From 66-474 sp040388785 (GTDB lineage Bacteria; Pseudomonadota; Gammaproteobacteria; Xanthomonadales; Rhodanobacteraceae), in contig JAZKBD010000065.1 of the NCBI GenBank assembly GCA_040388785.1, forward strand, positions 38,818 to 102,817: a stretch of DNA of 64,000 nucleotides, written 5' to 3'. Shown here piece by piece: positions 16,643 through 25,334 of the stretch. The notes under the pieces are model-generated. The model was not told the origin of the DNA and did no database searches. It worked only from the letters and a program-made list of their open reading frames with translations. Every line of letters begins with the position of its first letter. Position 1 is the first letter of the stretch. The position numbers were made by a program, and so were the translations under genes.

Positions 16643-18737
16643 ATGACCCAGCAAACTGCCGCGGCGCGCCAGGCCGCAGCCCTGCGCAGCGCGATCGACG
16701 ACGCCAACCACCGCTATTACGTGCTCGACGATCCATCCATTCCGGACGCCGAGTACGACCGCCTGATGCGCAAGCTGGAGGCGCTGGAAGCGGCGCACCC
16801 GGAACTTGCCACGCCCGATTCGCCCACGCGCCACGTCGGCGCCCGCGCGAGCGGCGGTTTCGCGGAAGTGCAGCACGCGCTGCCCATGCTTTCGCTGTCC
16901 AACGCATTCACCGACGAGGAAGTGGCCGCGTTCGTGCGCCGGATCGCGCAGACGCTCGGCCGCGAGGAATCGAAACTGGTGTTTTCGGCCGAACCCAAGC
17001 TCGACGGTCTGGCGACCAGCCTGCGTTACGAAGACGGCGTGTTCGTGCAGGGCGCGACGCGCGGCGACGGTGCGGTGGGCGAAGACGTCACCGCCAACCT
17101 GCGCACGGTCAAGGCGATCCCGCTGAAGCTGCGCGGCAAGGATTGGCCGGGCGTGCTGGAAGTGCGCGGCGAGGTGTACATGCCCAAGGCCGCGTTCGAC
17201 GCCTTCAACGAACGCGCACGCGCGCGCGGCGAACGCACGCTGGCCAANNNNNNNNNNGCGCAACGGTGCCGCGGGTTCGCTGCGCCAGCTCGATCCCGCC
17301 GTCACGGCTTCGCGGCCGCTGGCGTTTTATGCGTACGCGATAGGCGAGGTGCGCAACGGCAAGCTGCCGCCAAGTCATCTGGAAACGCTGCAACAGTTGC
17401 GCTCGTGGGGCTTGCCGGTGAGCCCGCAGGTGGAGCGTGCGGAAGGCCTGGCCGGCCTGCTCGACTACTACAGGCGCATGGGTGCGCAGCGCGACGCATT
17501 GCCGTACGCCATCGATGGCGTGGTGTACAAGCTGGATCGCTACGACCAGCAGAACGAGATGGGCTACGTCTCGCGTGCGCCAAGATGGGCGCTGGCGCAC
17601 AAGTATCCGGCACAGGAAAAGGACACCGTCGTCGAATCGATCGAAATCAACATCGGCCGCACCGGCGCCGCCACGCCGTTCGCAGTGATGCAACCGGTGC
17701 AGGTCGGCGGCGTCACCGTCACCAAGGCAACCCTGCACAACATGGATCAGGTGGCGCGGCTGGACGTGCGCACGGGCGACACGGTGATCGTGCGGCGCGC
17801 CGGCGACGTGATTCCCGAAGTGGTGCGGGTGAACCTGGAACGCCGGCCGCCGGGCGCGAAACCGTGGCGCATGCCGAAGCACTGCCCGGTGTGCGGTTCG
17901 GCGATCGTGCGCGAAGAAGGCGAGGTCGTCGCGCGTTGCACGGGTGGCCTGGTGTGCGCCGCGCAGCGCACGCAGTCGGTGTTCCATTTCGCCAGCCGCC
18001 GCGCGATGGACATCGACGGACTCGGCGAGCGCTACATCGAGGATCTGATCGCGTTCGATTACCTGCATTCGCCCGCCGATCTCTACAAGCTGACGCTGGA
18101 CGATCTGCTGGCGATGAAACGCCGTGGCGAGGAGCGCGACGGCGTCGTTCCGGAAACCGTGAGGGCCGGCAAGATCGCTACCCGCTGGGCGGAAAACCTC
18201 ATCGAGGCGATCGACGCCAGCAAGACCACCACGCTCGAACGTTTTCTGTACGCGCTCGGCATTCCCGAAGTCGGCGAAGCGACCGCGAAAACGCTGGCCC
18301 GGCATTTCGGTTCGCTGGACGCGCTGATGCACGCCAGCGAAGCCGAACTCACCGAGGTGAGCGACGTCGGCCCGATCATGGCCGCGCACATCGCAGCGTT
18401 CTTCGCCGAGCCGCGCAACCGCAGCGTGATCGCCGCGTTGCAGAAAGCCGGCGTGCACTGGAAGGAATCCGCGCCGCAGCGAAAAGCGGAAGGTCCGTTG
18501 GCGGGAAAAATCGTGGTGCTGACCGGTGGCCTGTCATCCCTCACGCGCGACGAGGCGAAGGACAAGCTGGAAGCGCTGGGCGCCAAGGTCGCGGGCTCGG
18601 TGTCGAAGAAGACCTCGTTCGTGGTCGCGGGCGAAGCCGCCGGCTCCAAGCTCGAAAAAGCCGAAGCGCTGGGCGTTGAAGTCTGGGACGAAGCGCGGTT
18701 GCTGTCATTGTTCGACAAACATGTAACGAAGCCATGA
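16643..18737 (+). CDS. ligA: NAD+-dependent DNA ligase LigA (interrupted by assembly gap)
   Basis: Essential replicative ligase, about 695 aa. The ATG at 16643 opens the Ia domain (DANHRYYVLDDPSIPDAEYDRL). The adenylation site is AEPKLDGLATSL with the KxDG Lys. The zinc finger is CPVCGS...CTGGLVC, followed by helix-hairpin-helix repeats and a C-terminal BRCT domain (KIVVLTGGLSSLTRDEAK). Ten Ns at 17248-17257 interrupt it at TLAN|PRNGAAGS. The two halves are in different frames as written. Three missing bases would join them perfectly, so the ten Ns look like a fixed scaffold spacer and the gene is probably intact. Confidence 0.93.
17248..17257. other. Assembly gap (10 N) inside ligA
   Basis: Ten undetermined bases. 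Codons on the two sides are AA(N) for the Asn of the NPRN motif and CGC AAC for R-N. Only three bases are needed to restore the conserved motif in frame. Confidence 0.98.
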
Positions 18738-18786
18738 AGGATGCTGAGAGGCGCGTTGCAATAATTGCGCGGCTTTTGCTTTTACT

Positions 18787-18835
18787 CCCTCTCCCCCAAA
18801 CGACTGTTTGGGGGAGAGGGCTGGGGTGAGGGGGG
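18787..18835. repeat. CCCTCTCCCCC palindromic repeat with GGGGTGAGGGGG tail
   Basis: The element has a palindromic head (CCCTCTCCCCCAAACG / TTGGGGGAGAGGG) and then CTGGGGTGAGGGGG. It lies between ligA and the DUF559 gene, and its purine-rich tail sits directly ahead of the GTG at 18841. Confidence 0.8.
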
Positions 18836-18840
18836 AGGAA

Positions 18841-19295
18841 GTGACGGATCACGTAAAAAGCCTNNNNNNNNNNAATCGCAAACCGATGCAGAAGCGTTGC
18901 TTTGGCATCACCTGCGCAATGCACAACTCGGCGTGAAGTTTCGCCGCCAGCACCGGATGGCGGGCTACATTCTCGATTTCGTTTGTCTGGAGCACCGCTT
19001 GGTCATCGAACTCGATGGCAGCCAGCATTTCGATCAGGGCGCTTATGACGAACGCCGCACCGCGTCGCTCGAGGCGCCGGGATTTCGGGTGCTTCGATTC
19101 TGGAACAACGAGGTCCTTAGGCGAACTGATGATGTTCTTCAATCGATAGTTGTTGCGTTGAACGAACCTTTGCCCCCTCACCCCAACCCTCTCCCCCGAC
19201 GGCGTCGGGGGAGAGGGAGCAGAAGCATTGCACTTCGCAACCCTCTCCCCCAAGCGGTTTCATCGCTTGGGGGAGAGGGCAGGGTGAGGGGGCAA
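18841..19295 (+). CDS. DUF559 endonuclease-like protein, 5' end in assembly gap, no stop of its own
   Basis: Vsr/MutH-like fold nuclease-domain protein of the DUF559 family; function unproven. After the gap it reads QTDAEALLWHHLRNAQLG, KFRRQHRMAGYILDFVC, RLVIELDGSQHF and RVLRFWNNEVL, the conserved core with Asp and Glu residues of a restriction-like site. A GTG at 18841 (VTDHVKS) behind GGGGAGGAA is the likely start, but it is in frame only if the true gap is 2, 5, 8... bases long rather than 10. No stop codon follows the domain: the frame runs through the repeat pair at 19173-19292, is read as PPHPNPLP and so on, and continues straight into epmA. The end given here is where epmA begins. Confidence 0.65.
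18864..18873. other. Assembly gap (10 N) in DUF559 gene
   Basis: Ten undetermined bases near the 5' end of the DUF559 gene. They hide the N-terminus and prevent the start codon from being placed. Confidence 0.98.
19173..19292. repeat. Inverted pair of CCCTCTCCCCC repeats
   Basis: One copy (19173-19217) reads CCCCCTCACCCC then CCCTCTCCCCC...GGGGGAGAGGG. A second (19239-19292) reads CCCTCTCCCCCAAGCGG...TTGGGGGAGAGGG then CAGGGTGAGGGGG. The outer ends are therefore inverted, giving a two-hairpin unit like a BIME. It lies between the DUF559 domain and epmA without introducing a stop in the shared frame, and its GAGGGGG end can act as ribosome-binding site for the epmA GTG. Confidence 0.8.
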
Positions 19296-20282
19296 GTGTC
19301 GCATTCTCGAATCGGCAACGAGAACGGTGCGGAATCGCGGCACGAAGCGTTGCATTTGCGTGCGCGCCTCTACACGTTGTTACGCGGTTTCTTCGCCGAG
19401 CGCGGCGTGACAGAGGTCGAGACGCCGATCCTGTCGGCGGCGGGCAATACCGAACCCAATATCGAAGGCTTTTCGACCGCGTTCGCCGGGCCGATCGGCG
19501 CGGGCGCGCGTGAACGTTTCCTGCGCACCTCGCCTGAACATCCGCTCAAGCGCCTGCTCGCCACTGGCTTCGGCGACTGCTACGAGCTCGGCCGCGTGTT
19601 CCGCAACGGCGAGGCCGGTTCGTCGCACAATCCCGAATTCACGATGCTGGAGTGGTATCGCACGGGCTTCGATCACCGTCGCCTGATGCTGGAATGCGCA
19701 CAACTCGTGCGCACCGCGCTGGCGCTGGTGCAATGCGATGCGAGCGTCACGACGACGAGCTACCGCGACTGGTTTCGCGATGGCCTGCGGATCGATCCGT
19801 TCGGCGCCGACGTGAGCGAACTGCGTGTGCCGTTGCGCGACTTTTCGATCAATCCCGACGGGCTGACCCGCGACGATTGGCTCGATCTGCTGGTGACGCA
19901 TCGCCTGCAACCGGCGTTGCCGCGCGACGCGATCACGATCGTGTACGACTTTCCCGCTTCGCAATGCTCGCTCGCCCGCATCCGGCACGGGCAGCCGCCG
20001 GTCGCCGAGCGATTCGAGCTGTATCTCGGCCAGCGGGAACTCGCCAACGGCTATCACGAGTTGAACGATTCAACCGAACAACGCGCGCGTTTCGATTACG
20101 ACAACGCGCGTCGCCGCGAACGCGGCCAGCGCGAATTGCCGATCGACGGAAACCTGCTGGCGGTGCTGGACCGGTTGCCCGACTGCGCCGGCGTTGCACT
20201 GGGCGTCGACCGATTGCTGATGCACCTGCTCGACACCGACGACATCCGCGACGTGCTGGCGTTCGCGTTCGCCGAGGCGTGA
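19296..20282 (+). CDS. epmA: Elongation factor P--lysine ligase EpmA (GenX/PoxA)
   Basis: Class II lysyl-tRNA-synthetase-like enzyme without anticodon domain (328 aa) that attaches (R)-beta-lysine to EF-P. Motif 1 region: FFAERGVTEVETPILS. Motif 2: YELGRVFRNGEAG and HNPEFTMLEWYR. Motif 3: GVALGVDRLLMHLL. I start at the GTG at 19296, just after the repeat tail GTGAGGGGGCAA, since the usual N-terminal helix (HEALHLRARLYTLLRGF) follows. The frame is open further upstream into the DUF559 gene, so the start is a choice, not a certainty. EpmB is not in the window. Confidence 0.9.
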   Translation: MSHSRIGNENGAESRHEALHLRARLYTLLRGFFAERGVTEVETPILSAAGNTEPNIEGFSTAFAGPIGAGARERFLRTSPEHPLKRLLATGFGDCYELGRVFRNGEAGSSHNPEFTMLEWYRTGFDHRRLMLECAQLVRTALALVQCDASVTTTSYRDWFRDGLRIDPFGADVSELRVPLRDFSINPDGLTRDDWLDLLVTHRLQPALPRDAITIVYDFPASQCSLARIRHGQPPVAERFELYLGQRELANGYHELNDSTEQRARFDYDNARRRERGQRELPIDGNLLAVLDRLPDCAGVALGVDRLLMHLLDTDDIRDVLAFAFAEA

Positions 20283-20320
20283 TGACGTGGCGCGCGACGC
20301 GCCACCACGCCATCGATGCA

Positions 20321-21052
20321 TCAGGCAGCGTCGCCCACGATGTCGGGCCGGGCGGACTGTTCGCTGCCGAGGTAGCGATAGATCAGCCCGCCGACGATGC
20401 CGCCGATGATCGGCATCACCCAGAAGAACCACAACTGGTCGACGGCCCAGCCGTGCTGGAACAGCGCCACGGCCGTCGAACGCGCCGGGTTCACCGACGT
20501 GTTGGTGACGGGAATGCTGATCAAGTGGATCAGCGTGAGGCACAGGCCGATCGCGATGCCGGCAAAGCCGACCGGCGCGCTTTTGTGGGTCGCGCCCATG
20601 ATGACGAAGATGAAGAAGCCCGTCATCACCAGTTCGGAAATCGCGGCGGCGCCCATCGAATAACCCTGCGGCGAATGCGCGCCGAAGCCGTTGGAGGCGA
20701 AGCCGCTGGCGGTCGCGTCGAAGCCCGGTTTGCCGGACGCGATCAGATACAGCACGCCGCCCGCGACGATGCCGCCGATCACCTGCGCGGCGACGTACGG
20801 AATCACTTCCTTCACCGGGAACCGGCCGCCGGCCGCGAGTCCGCACGTCACCGCGGGATTGATGTGGCAGCCCGAGATGTGCCCGATCGCGTAGCACATC
20901 GTCAGCAGCGTCAGCCCGAAGGCCAGCGCCACGCCCGCGTAGCCCACGCCGAACTGCGGCACCGCGGCGGCCAGCACCGCCGTACCGCAACCGCCCATCA
21001 CCAGCCAGAACGTGCCGAAGAACTCGGCCGCACAACGCTTGCCAAGATTCAT
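20321..21052 (-). CDS. aqpZ: Aquaporin Z
   Basis: Water channel of the MIP family (243 aa, six membrane helices). It has both pore loops: HINPAVT (NPA at 65-67) and SVNPARS (NPA at 188-190, Arg191). His176 fits the selectivity filter of water-specific AqpZ rather than a glycerol facilitator. The start at 21052 (MNLGKRCAAEFFGTF) follows AGGAGA. Open frame upstream of this runs through a repeat and an N gap and is not coding. It converges on epmA, with 38 bases between stops. Confidence 0.95.
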   Translation of the reverse strand: MNLGKRCAAEFFGTFWLVMGGCGTAVLAAAVPQFGVGYAGVALAFGLTLLTMCYAIGHISGCHINPAVTCGLAAGGRFPVKEVIPYVAAQVIGGIVAGGVLYLIASGKPGFDATASGFASNGFGAHSPQGYSMGAAAISELVMTGFFIFVIMGATHKSAPVGFAGIAIGLCLTLIHLISIPVTNTSVNPARSTAVALFQHGWAVDQLWFFWVMPIIGGIVGGLIYRYLGSEQSARPDIVGDAA

Positions 21053-21199
21053 GACGGATGTCTCCTGCAAGATGGTATGTCGGAACGTTGCTCCGCTCCG
21101 CGCCCGTCGCGCCGCGCCCCCGCGCAACGGCGGCAGGATAGACGTGGGCGGTGGTCCGCGCGGTTGCGGTGCAGCATCGTGACCGCTGGCCGTTAGACA

Positions 21200-21545
21200 T
21201 CCTGTCTTTTTCCGCGCCCCTCCCGAGGGCGCGGGTGACTTTCTCTTGCGTGGCCAAGTGAAAGTCACCAAAGAGAAGGCGACCCCGCGAACACGTCCTG
21301 AGCACATCCCTGTGCTCAGGATGCACGAGCGGCCGCCGGGGTTCGTCGAAGGCACATCCGTGTGCCTGCGGCGAACTGGCGCGCTTCCTGCACGCACGTG
21401 CTGGCGAAGCAAGCAAATGAGTCTTGCTCCGAAGGAGGCCATGGACGGCCGAAGCCGTCGTGCCGAGCGCATNNNNNNNNNNCAATGCGAGCCCGCCGAA
21501 GGCGAGCGAAACCGCTCTTGGCGAGACGCGCAAAAAAACAGGGGT
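21200..21545. repeat. Long composite intergenic repeat with GGTGACTTTC hairpin
   Basis: This fills most of the gene-free 545 bases between aqpZ and the DUF2461 gene. It contains GCGCCC...GGGCGC, then a perfect 10-base hairpin (GGTGACTTTC 21234-21243 / GAAAGTCACC 21260-21269), then AAAGAGAAGGCGACCCCG. Shorter self-complementary runs around CCTGAGCACA/TGTGCTCAGG and GGCACA/TGTGCC follow. From memory the GTGACTTTC...GAAAGTCACC piece is a common dispersed element in Xanthomonadales; only this copy is in the window. Ten Ns at 21473-21482 break it. No gene seen. Confidence 0.65.
21473..21482. other. Assembly gap (10 N) in intergenic repeat
   Basis: Ten undetermined bases inside the repeat between aqpZ and the DUF2461 gene. 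A break at a repeat is what a short-read assembly would give. Confidence 0.98.
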
Positions 21546-21597
21546 GTCGATATCCAACTACATGCGGTTTCGACATGCGTCCGAACGATTGCCCAGA

Positions 21598-22284
21598 TCA
21601 GAACTCCAGGTTCTGCGCGGCGCACAGGTAATCGACCAGTGGCGCCATCCGCTTGAAGTGATCGACGACGAACGGGAACAGTTTCGGCGAGCACGCCAGT
21701 GCTTCATCGAAGCCGACGCCGGCGGCGTAGCTTTTGCGCTTCAAGTCTTCCAGCAATGGATGGTCGGCCGGGAAACCTTGCGGCGCGCGGCTCAGGCTTT
21801 CGCCCCAGAATTCGTAGTGTTCGCGGAACGCGCGGCCGTGCACGGCGCGTTTCCATGCGGCGGGGTTGTCGGCAATGAAGCCGCGGATCCTGCGCAGCGT
21901 GTGGTTTTCCGGATGCCAAAGTCCTGCACCGACGAAACAATCGCCGGGCTTGATGTGCAGGTAGAACGACGGCGCGGCGATCTCGCGGCGGCGTTCGTGG
22001 AAGATGCGCGCGCCGGCCCAGGTCTTGTACGGCGCCTTGTCGCCGGAGAAGCGCGTGTCGCGCTGGATGCGGAACAGCGAACCGCCGACCTTGCGCGGGT
22101 CGGCGCGGTAATGCGAACTGATCTTCGCGACCGGCGCCTGCAGGTCCGCGATCAATTGCAGGTAAGGCCCGCGCACATGCGTTTCGTAATCGTCCTGGTG
22201 CGCCTTGAACCACGTGCGGTTGTTGTGGCGCTCGAGTGCACGCAGGAATTTGAACGTGGCGGGCGAGAAATACGCGTGCGGCAT
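21598..22284 (-). CDS. DUF2461 (TIGR02453-like) family protein
   Basis: Cytosolic protein of unknown function (228 aa), recognisable by the family pattern FSPATFKFLRALERHNNRTWF near the N-terminus. GSLFRIQRDTRFSGDKAPYKTW, SFYLHIKPGDCFVGAGLW and LKRKSYAAGVGFDEALACS follow. The ATG at 22284 was chosen because the domain begins there; the frame extends 15 codons upstream without similarity. No operon partner is evident, and the gene stands between two repeat-rich spacers. Confidence 0.85.
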   Translation of the reverse strand: MPHAYFSPATFKFLRALERHNNRTWFKAHQDDYETHVRGPYLQLIADLQAPVAKISSHYRADPRKVGGSLFRIQRDTRFSGDKAPYKTWAGARIFHERRREIAAPSFYLHIKPGDCFVGAGLWHPENHTLRRIRGFIADNPAAWKRAVHGRAFREHYEFWGESLSRAPQGFPADHPLLEDLKRKSYAAGVGFDEALACSPKLFPFVVDHFKRMAPLVDYLCAAQNLEF

Positions 22285-22356
22285 GTCAGAGTTCCGTAGC
22301 TGTAGGCCATTCGCGTTGGGCGCCAGCATCAGTAAACCAGGAGCGGCACCACTACT

Positions 22357-22507
22357 CCCTCTCCCCCGAGCGATTTTTGCTCGGGGGAGAGGGTTGGGGT
22401 GAGGGGGCTGAGGTCTCGTGTTGCAGAAGCATCTCGCTAGTGCGATGCGCTTTCCCCCTCACCCTAGCCCTCTCCCCCCAACAGTGAAGCCGTTTGGGGG
22501 AGAGGGG
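22357..22507. repeat. Inverted pair of CCCTCTCCCCC repeats, overlapping the sbcB stop
   Basis: Copy one (22357-22407): CCCTCTCCCCCGAGCG...TCGGGGGAGAGGG TTGGGGTGAGGGGG. Copy two (22454-22507) is in opposite orientation: CCCCCTCACCCTAGCCCTCTCCCCCC...TTTGGGGGAGAGG. Between them is TTGCAGAAGCAT, related to TTGCAGGAATGAT between the pair at 39380-39524. Copy two carries the last codons and the stop of sbcB. Confidence 0.8.
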
Positions 22508-23966
22508 ATGTTTCGAATCCGAATTCGGCGCGAACGGACTCGCCCCAGGCTTGCAGGCGATCCAGCAGTGCGTGCTGCGGGCCGGGCGGGATGTCGGCGC
22601 GCAGGCGTGCGATGGTTGCGAAGTACTGTTCGAGGGTCAGTCCAGCCACGCCCGATTCGCGGCTCAGCTTGTCGCGCGCGAACGCACGCCAATGCTCGCG
22701 CTCGGCCGCACCCAGCAAATCCGGCCAGTTGCGTGCGCGGTAGCGGAACAGCAGTTCGGCATAGCGCGGATCGCCGAACCGGAAATCGGTGGCGCCGAGC
22801 TGTGCGGGCGGCGTGGCGCGCACCTCGCCGAAGCGCTTGCGGTCGGCGTCCGACGCGAAACCTGCATACAGCATGAGGTCCGGATCTTCGCCGTTCGCGC
22901 GGCGCGGTTCGCGCGACGCGAAGGCATGGCGCACGCGTTCGGCCAAGCCTTCGCTGGCGCGGACGTGTTTCAGGTGTTCGAGGCAGCGGTCGGGATCGAG
23001 CGCGATGCGCCGCGTGTCCACATCGCGCAGCGTTTCGACCGGCGCCAGGAACGGCGAACTATTGGCGTGCACTTCCTTGAGCGGCGGGCGTTCGATGTCC
23101 TCGGGAAGATCGGCGCGCCGGGTGAACATGCGCTCCGTCAGATCCTCGGGATCGAGCGCGGTCCACGCATCGGGATCGACATCGAGATCGGCGACGATGA
23201 AGGTGCCCTCGCGCGTCGGGTGTTCGGCAAGCGGCACGACCATCGCAAGACAGCCGCGCTGCGCGGCGTACTTGTGCGAGACGTGCAGCAGCGGACGCCG
23301 GTCGGCGAGCGCGCCGGCAAGTTGCGGTATCACGGCGCGCTTGTGGCGCAGCGCAAAGCACCAGTCGTACAGCCGCGGCTGGTGCTCGCGCAGCAGGCGC
23401 GCGAGTGCGAGCGTGGCGATCACGTCGGACGTGGCGTCGTGCGCGCGCGCCTGTTCCAGCTTGTTGGTCTGCGCCAGGTGTTCCAGCTTGAACGACGGCG
23501 AGCCGTCGTCACGATTGGGCCACTCGATGCCATCCGGGCGCAGCGCATAGCAGGCGCGCGCGAGATCCATGATGTCCCAGCGCGCGTTGCCGTTCTTCCA
23601 GCAGTGCTCGTAGGGGTCGAAGAAGTTGCGGTAGAAGAGGTTGCGGTTGACCTCATCGTCGAAGCGGATCGAGTTGTAGCCGGCCGAGCAGGTGCCGGGT
23701 TCGGCGAGGAGTTCGTGCACGCGGCCGGCGAACTCGGCTTCCGCGACGCCATCGCGCGCGGCATCCTGCGGCGTGATGCCGGTGATCAGGCAGGCTTCCG
23801 GATGCGGCAGCACGTCGGGCGCCGGCGCGCAGTACAAGGTGACGGGTTCGCCCACCGGCTGCAGCGCCATGTCGGTGCGCAGCGCGGCGAATTGCGCGGG
23901 GCGGTCGCGCACCGGATCGGTGCCGGTGGTTTCGTAGTCGTACCACAGCATGGTCGGCGTGGGCAT
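22464..23966 (-). CDS. sbcB: Exodeoxyribonuclease I (SbcB) with repeat-encoded C-terminus
   Basis: 3'-5' single-strand DNA exonuclease of the DnaQ/DEDDh superfamily (500 aa), used in recombination and mismatch repair. ExoI is recognised by LWYDYETTGTDP (first acidic motif), AGYNSIRFDDEVNRN, the C-terminal SH3-like and helical domains, and ARNWPDLLGAAEREHW. It is longer than Escherichia coli ExoI (475 aa) partly because the last codons lie in a CCCTCTCCCCC repeat, reading LLGGEG before the stop. The TAG stop arises where other copies have TGG. It is divergent from orn with 82 bases between starts. Confidence 0.93.
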   Translation of the reverse strand: MPTPTMLWYDYETTGTDPVRDRPAQFAALRTDMALQPVGEPVTLYCAPAPDVLPHPEACLITGITPQDAARDGVAEAEFAGRVHELLAEPGTCSAGYNSIRFDDEVNRNLFYRNFFDPYEHCWKNGNARWDIMDLARACYALRPDGIEWPNRDDGSPSFKLEHLAQTNKLEQARAHDATSDVIATLALARLLREHQPRLYDWCFALRHKRAVIPQLAGALADRRPLLHVSHKYAAQRGCLAMVVPLAEHPTREGTFIVADLDVDPDAWTALDPEDLTERMFTRRADLPEDIERPPLKEVHANSSPFLAPVETLRDVDTRRIALDPDRCLEHLKHVRASEGLAERVRHAFASREPRRANGEDPDLMLYAGFASDADRKRFGEVRATPPAQLGATDFRFGDPRYAELLFRYRARNWPDLLGAAEREHWRAFARDKLSRESGVAGLTLEQYFATIARLRADIPPGPQHALLDRLQAWGESVRAEFGFETSPLPQTASLLGGEG

Positions 23967-24024
23967 CGCGCGAGCGTAGGGCGTGCGCGCGGGCGTGGCA
24001 ATCCGTGCGCGGCCGGGTTGTTGC

Positions 24025-24030
24025 TAGACT
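24025..24030 (+). promoter_or_regulatory. Possible extended -10 box for orn
   Basis: TGCTAGACT matches an extended -10 (TGnTAnnnT) 18 bases before the orn ATG. No good -35 is seen at 16-18 bases, so this is tentative. Confidence 0.25.
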
Positions 24031-24048
24031 TGGCGACCGGAGGATGAA

Positions 24049-24618
24049 ATGACCGCATGCGCTGACGACAACCTGGTCTGGATCGACCTCGAGATGACGG
24101 GCCTGTGCCCCGATACCGATTCGATCATCGAAATCGCCACCGTGGTCACCGATCGCAATCTGGGGATACTCGCCGAAGGGCCGCAATTCGCGATCCGCCA
24201 CGGGGAAGCGCGACTGCTGGCGATGGACGACTGGAATCGCCACCAGCATGGCAAGTCCGGTTTGTGGCAACGCGTGCTGGAATCGGGCATCGAGCACGCG
24301 CAGGCGGAAGCCGAAACGCTGGCGTTCCTGCAGCAGTGGGTGCCACCCGGCAAGTCACCGATGTGCGGCAATTCGATCTGCCAGGATCGCCGATTCATGC
24401 ATCGGCAGATGCCGCGGCTCGAACGGTTCTTCCATTACCGCAACCTCGACGTGTCCACGCTCAAGGAACTCGCGCGCCGCTGGGCGCCCGCGGTGTACAA
24501 GGGCTTCAGCAAGGATTCGGCACACACCGCGTTGTCGGACATCCGCGATTCGATCGAGGAGTTGCGCTATTACCGCGCACACATGGGCGAGTTGGCGGGG
24601 CTGCCTGCTTCGAGGTAA
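24049..24618 (+). CDS. orn: Oligoribonuclease
   Basis: DEDDh 3'-5' exoribonuclease (189 aa) that finishes RNA decay by hydrolysing di- and short oligonucleotides, including pGpG from cyclic-di-GMP breakdown. Motifs: LVWIDLEMTGL (DxE), GNSICQDRRFMHRQMP, and the final HTALSDIRDSIEELRYY with the His and Asp. The ATG at 24049 follows CGGAGGATGAA. Length and sequence are normal for the family. Confidence 0.95.
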   Translation: MTACADDNLVWIDLEMTGLCPDTDSIIEIATVVTDRNLGILAEGPQFAIRHGEARLLAMDDWNRHQHGKSGLWQRVLESGIEHAQAEAETLAFLQQWVPPGKSPMCGNSICQDRRFMHRQMPRLERFFHYRNLDVSTLKELARRWAPAVYKGFSKDSAHTALSDIRDSIEELRYYRAHMGELAGLPASR

Positions 24619-24816
24619 GGGCCGGGCGGCGTTGCGGAAGGTAGTGTCGAATGGCCGGTGCCATTGAATGGGGGCACTAGGCCCGTTTGCTTGCGGCGCA
24701 CGATCACCGCTATCGGCCACAAGCGGACATTCCCTGCTTTTAAAAGAGCCGGTCGTTTCACGCAGGCGCGAAAGCGTTCCAACGTTCCCGCGTTGATCGT
24801 CGATCGGAGATCTAAT

Positions 24817-25329
24817 TCATCTCTTGAGTTCGGCGATAGTCACGAATTCCTGAATGATAACTCTCAGATCCTGCACAATTTTGTCGATGTCTTTCCGCTG
24901 AGCAATGTAGCGGCGGCTGTGAGCGGAGAGGTCGCCCACGTCCTTCAGGCGCGGAAGCGCTTGTTTGGTATTTCTGCTCAGATTCCAAGAGGTCTCCGCC
25001 AGCGTGACGGTTATTAGGTCCCGCAAGAACAGAAAATCGCCGCTTGTTCCCTTGATCCTGTCCGAGATTCCATGCTTTTCGAACGATTCGATGATGAGCG
25101 TTTCGATGAGGCGGCGAATCATCACTGCGCATGCGTCGTACCAGCCGCTGGTGTACGCCCCATTGATCTGGTGTACGACGCGCTCTATGTACCCGCGGGT
25201 GTTTCTGACCAGCGAGAAGATGACGACAGCGTCATCGGGGCTCGGGGCTCCCTCCTCGGGGGGAGGATTCCTCTTTCGGACTTCGTCCCGCAACTGCTTG
25301 ACCTCGCGCAGCGCGCTCGCAATGTCCAT
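24817..25329 (-). CDS. Hypothetical protein, DUF4145-like
   Basis: Helical cytosolic protein (170 aa). ACAVMIRRLIETLIIESFEKHGI followed about 50 residues later by RLKDVGDLSAHSRRYI resembles the pattern of DUF4145-type proteins, which often accompany restriction or other defence genes; the match is by eye. Codon use is less GC-biased than in the neighbours. It starts six bases after the stop of a frameshifted DUF5343-like gene, so the two were probably one operon. The 198 bases on its 3' side hold no gene. No enzymatic motif is visible. Confidence 0.55.
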   Translation of the reverse strand: MDIASALREVKQLRDEVRKRNPPPEEGAPSPDDAVVIFSLVRNTRGYIERVVHQINGAYTSGWYDACAVMIRRLIETLIIESFEKHGISDRIKGTSGDFLFLRDLITVTLAETSWNLSRNTKQALPRLKDVGDLSAHSRRYIAQRKDIDKIVQDLRVIIQEFVTIAELKR

Positions 25330-25334
25330 TCACC

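Noticed and set aside
19173..19292. Repeat pair considered as part of a CRISPR array
   Set aside because: Only two copies, in opposite orientation, with no regular spacers; it fits a paired palindromic element.
24640..24760. Possible tRNA or attachment site next to the island
   Set aside because: I could not fold a cloverleaf and found no direct repeat of an att site on the other side.
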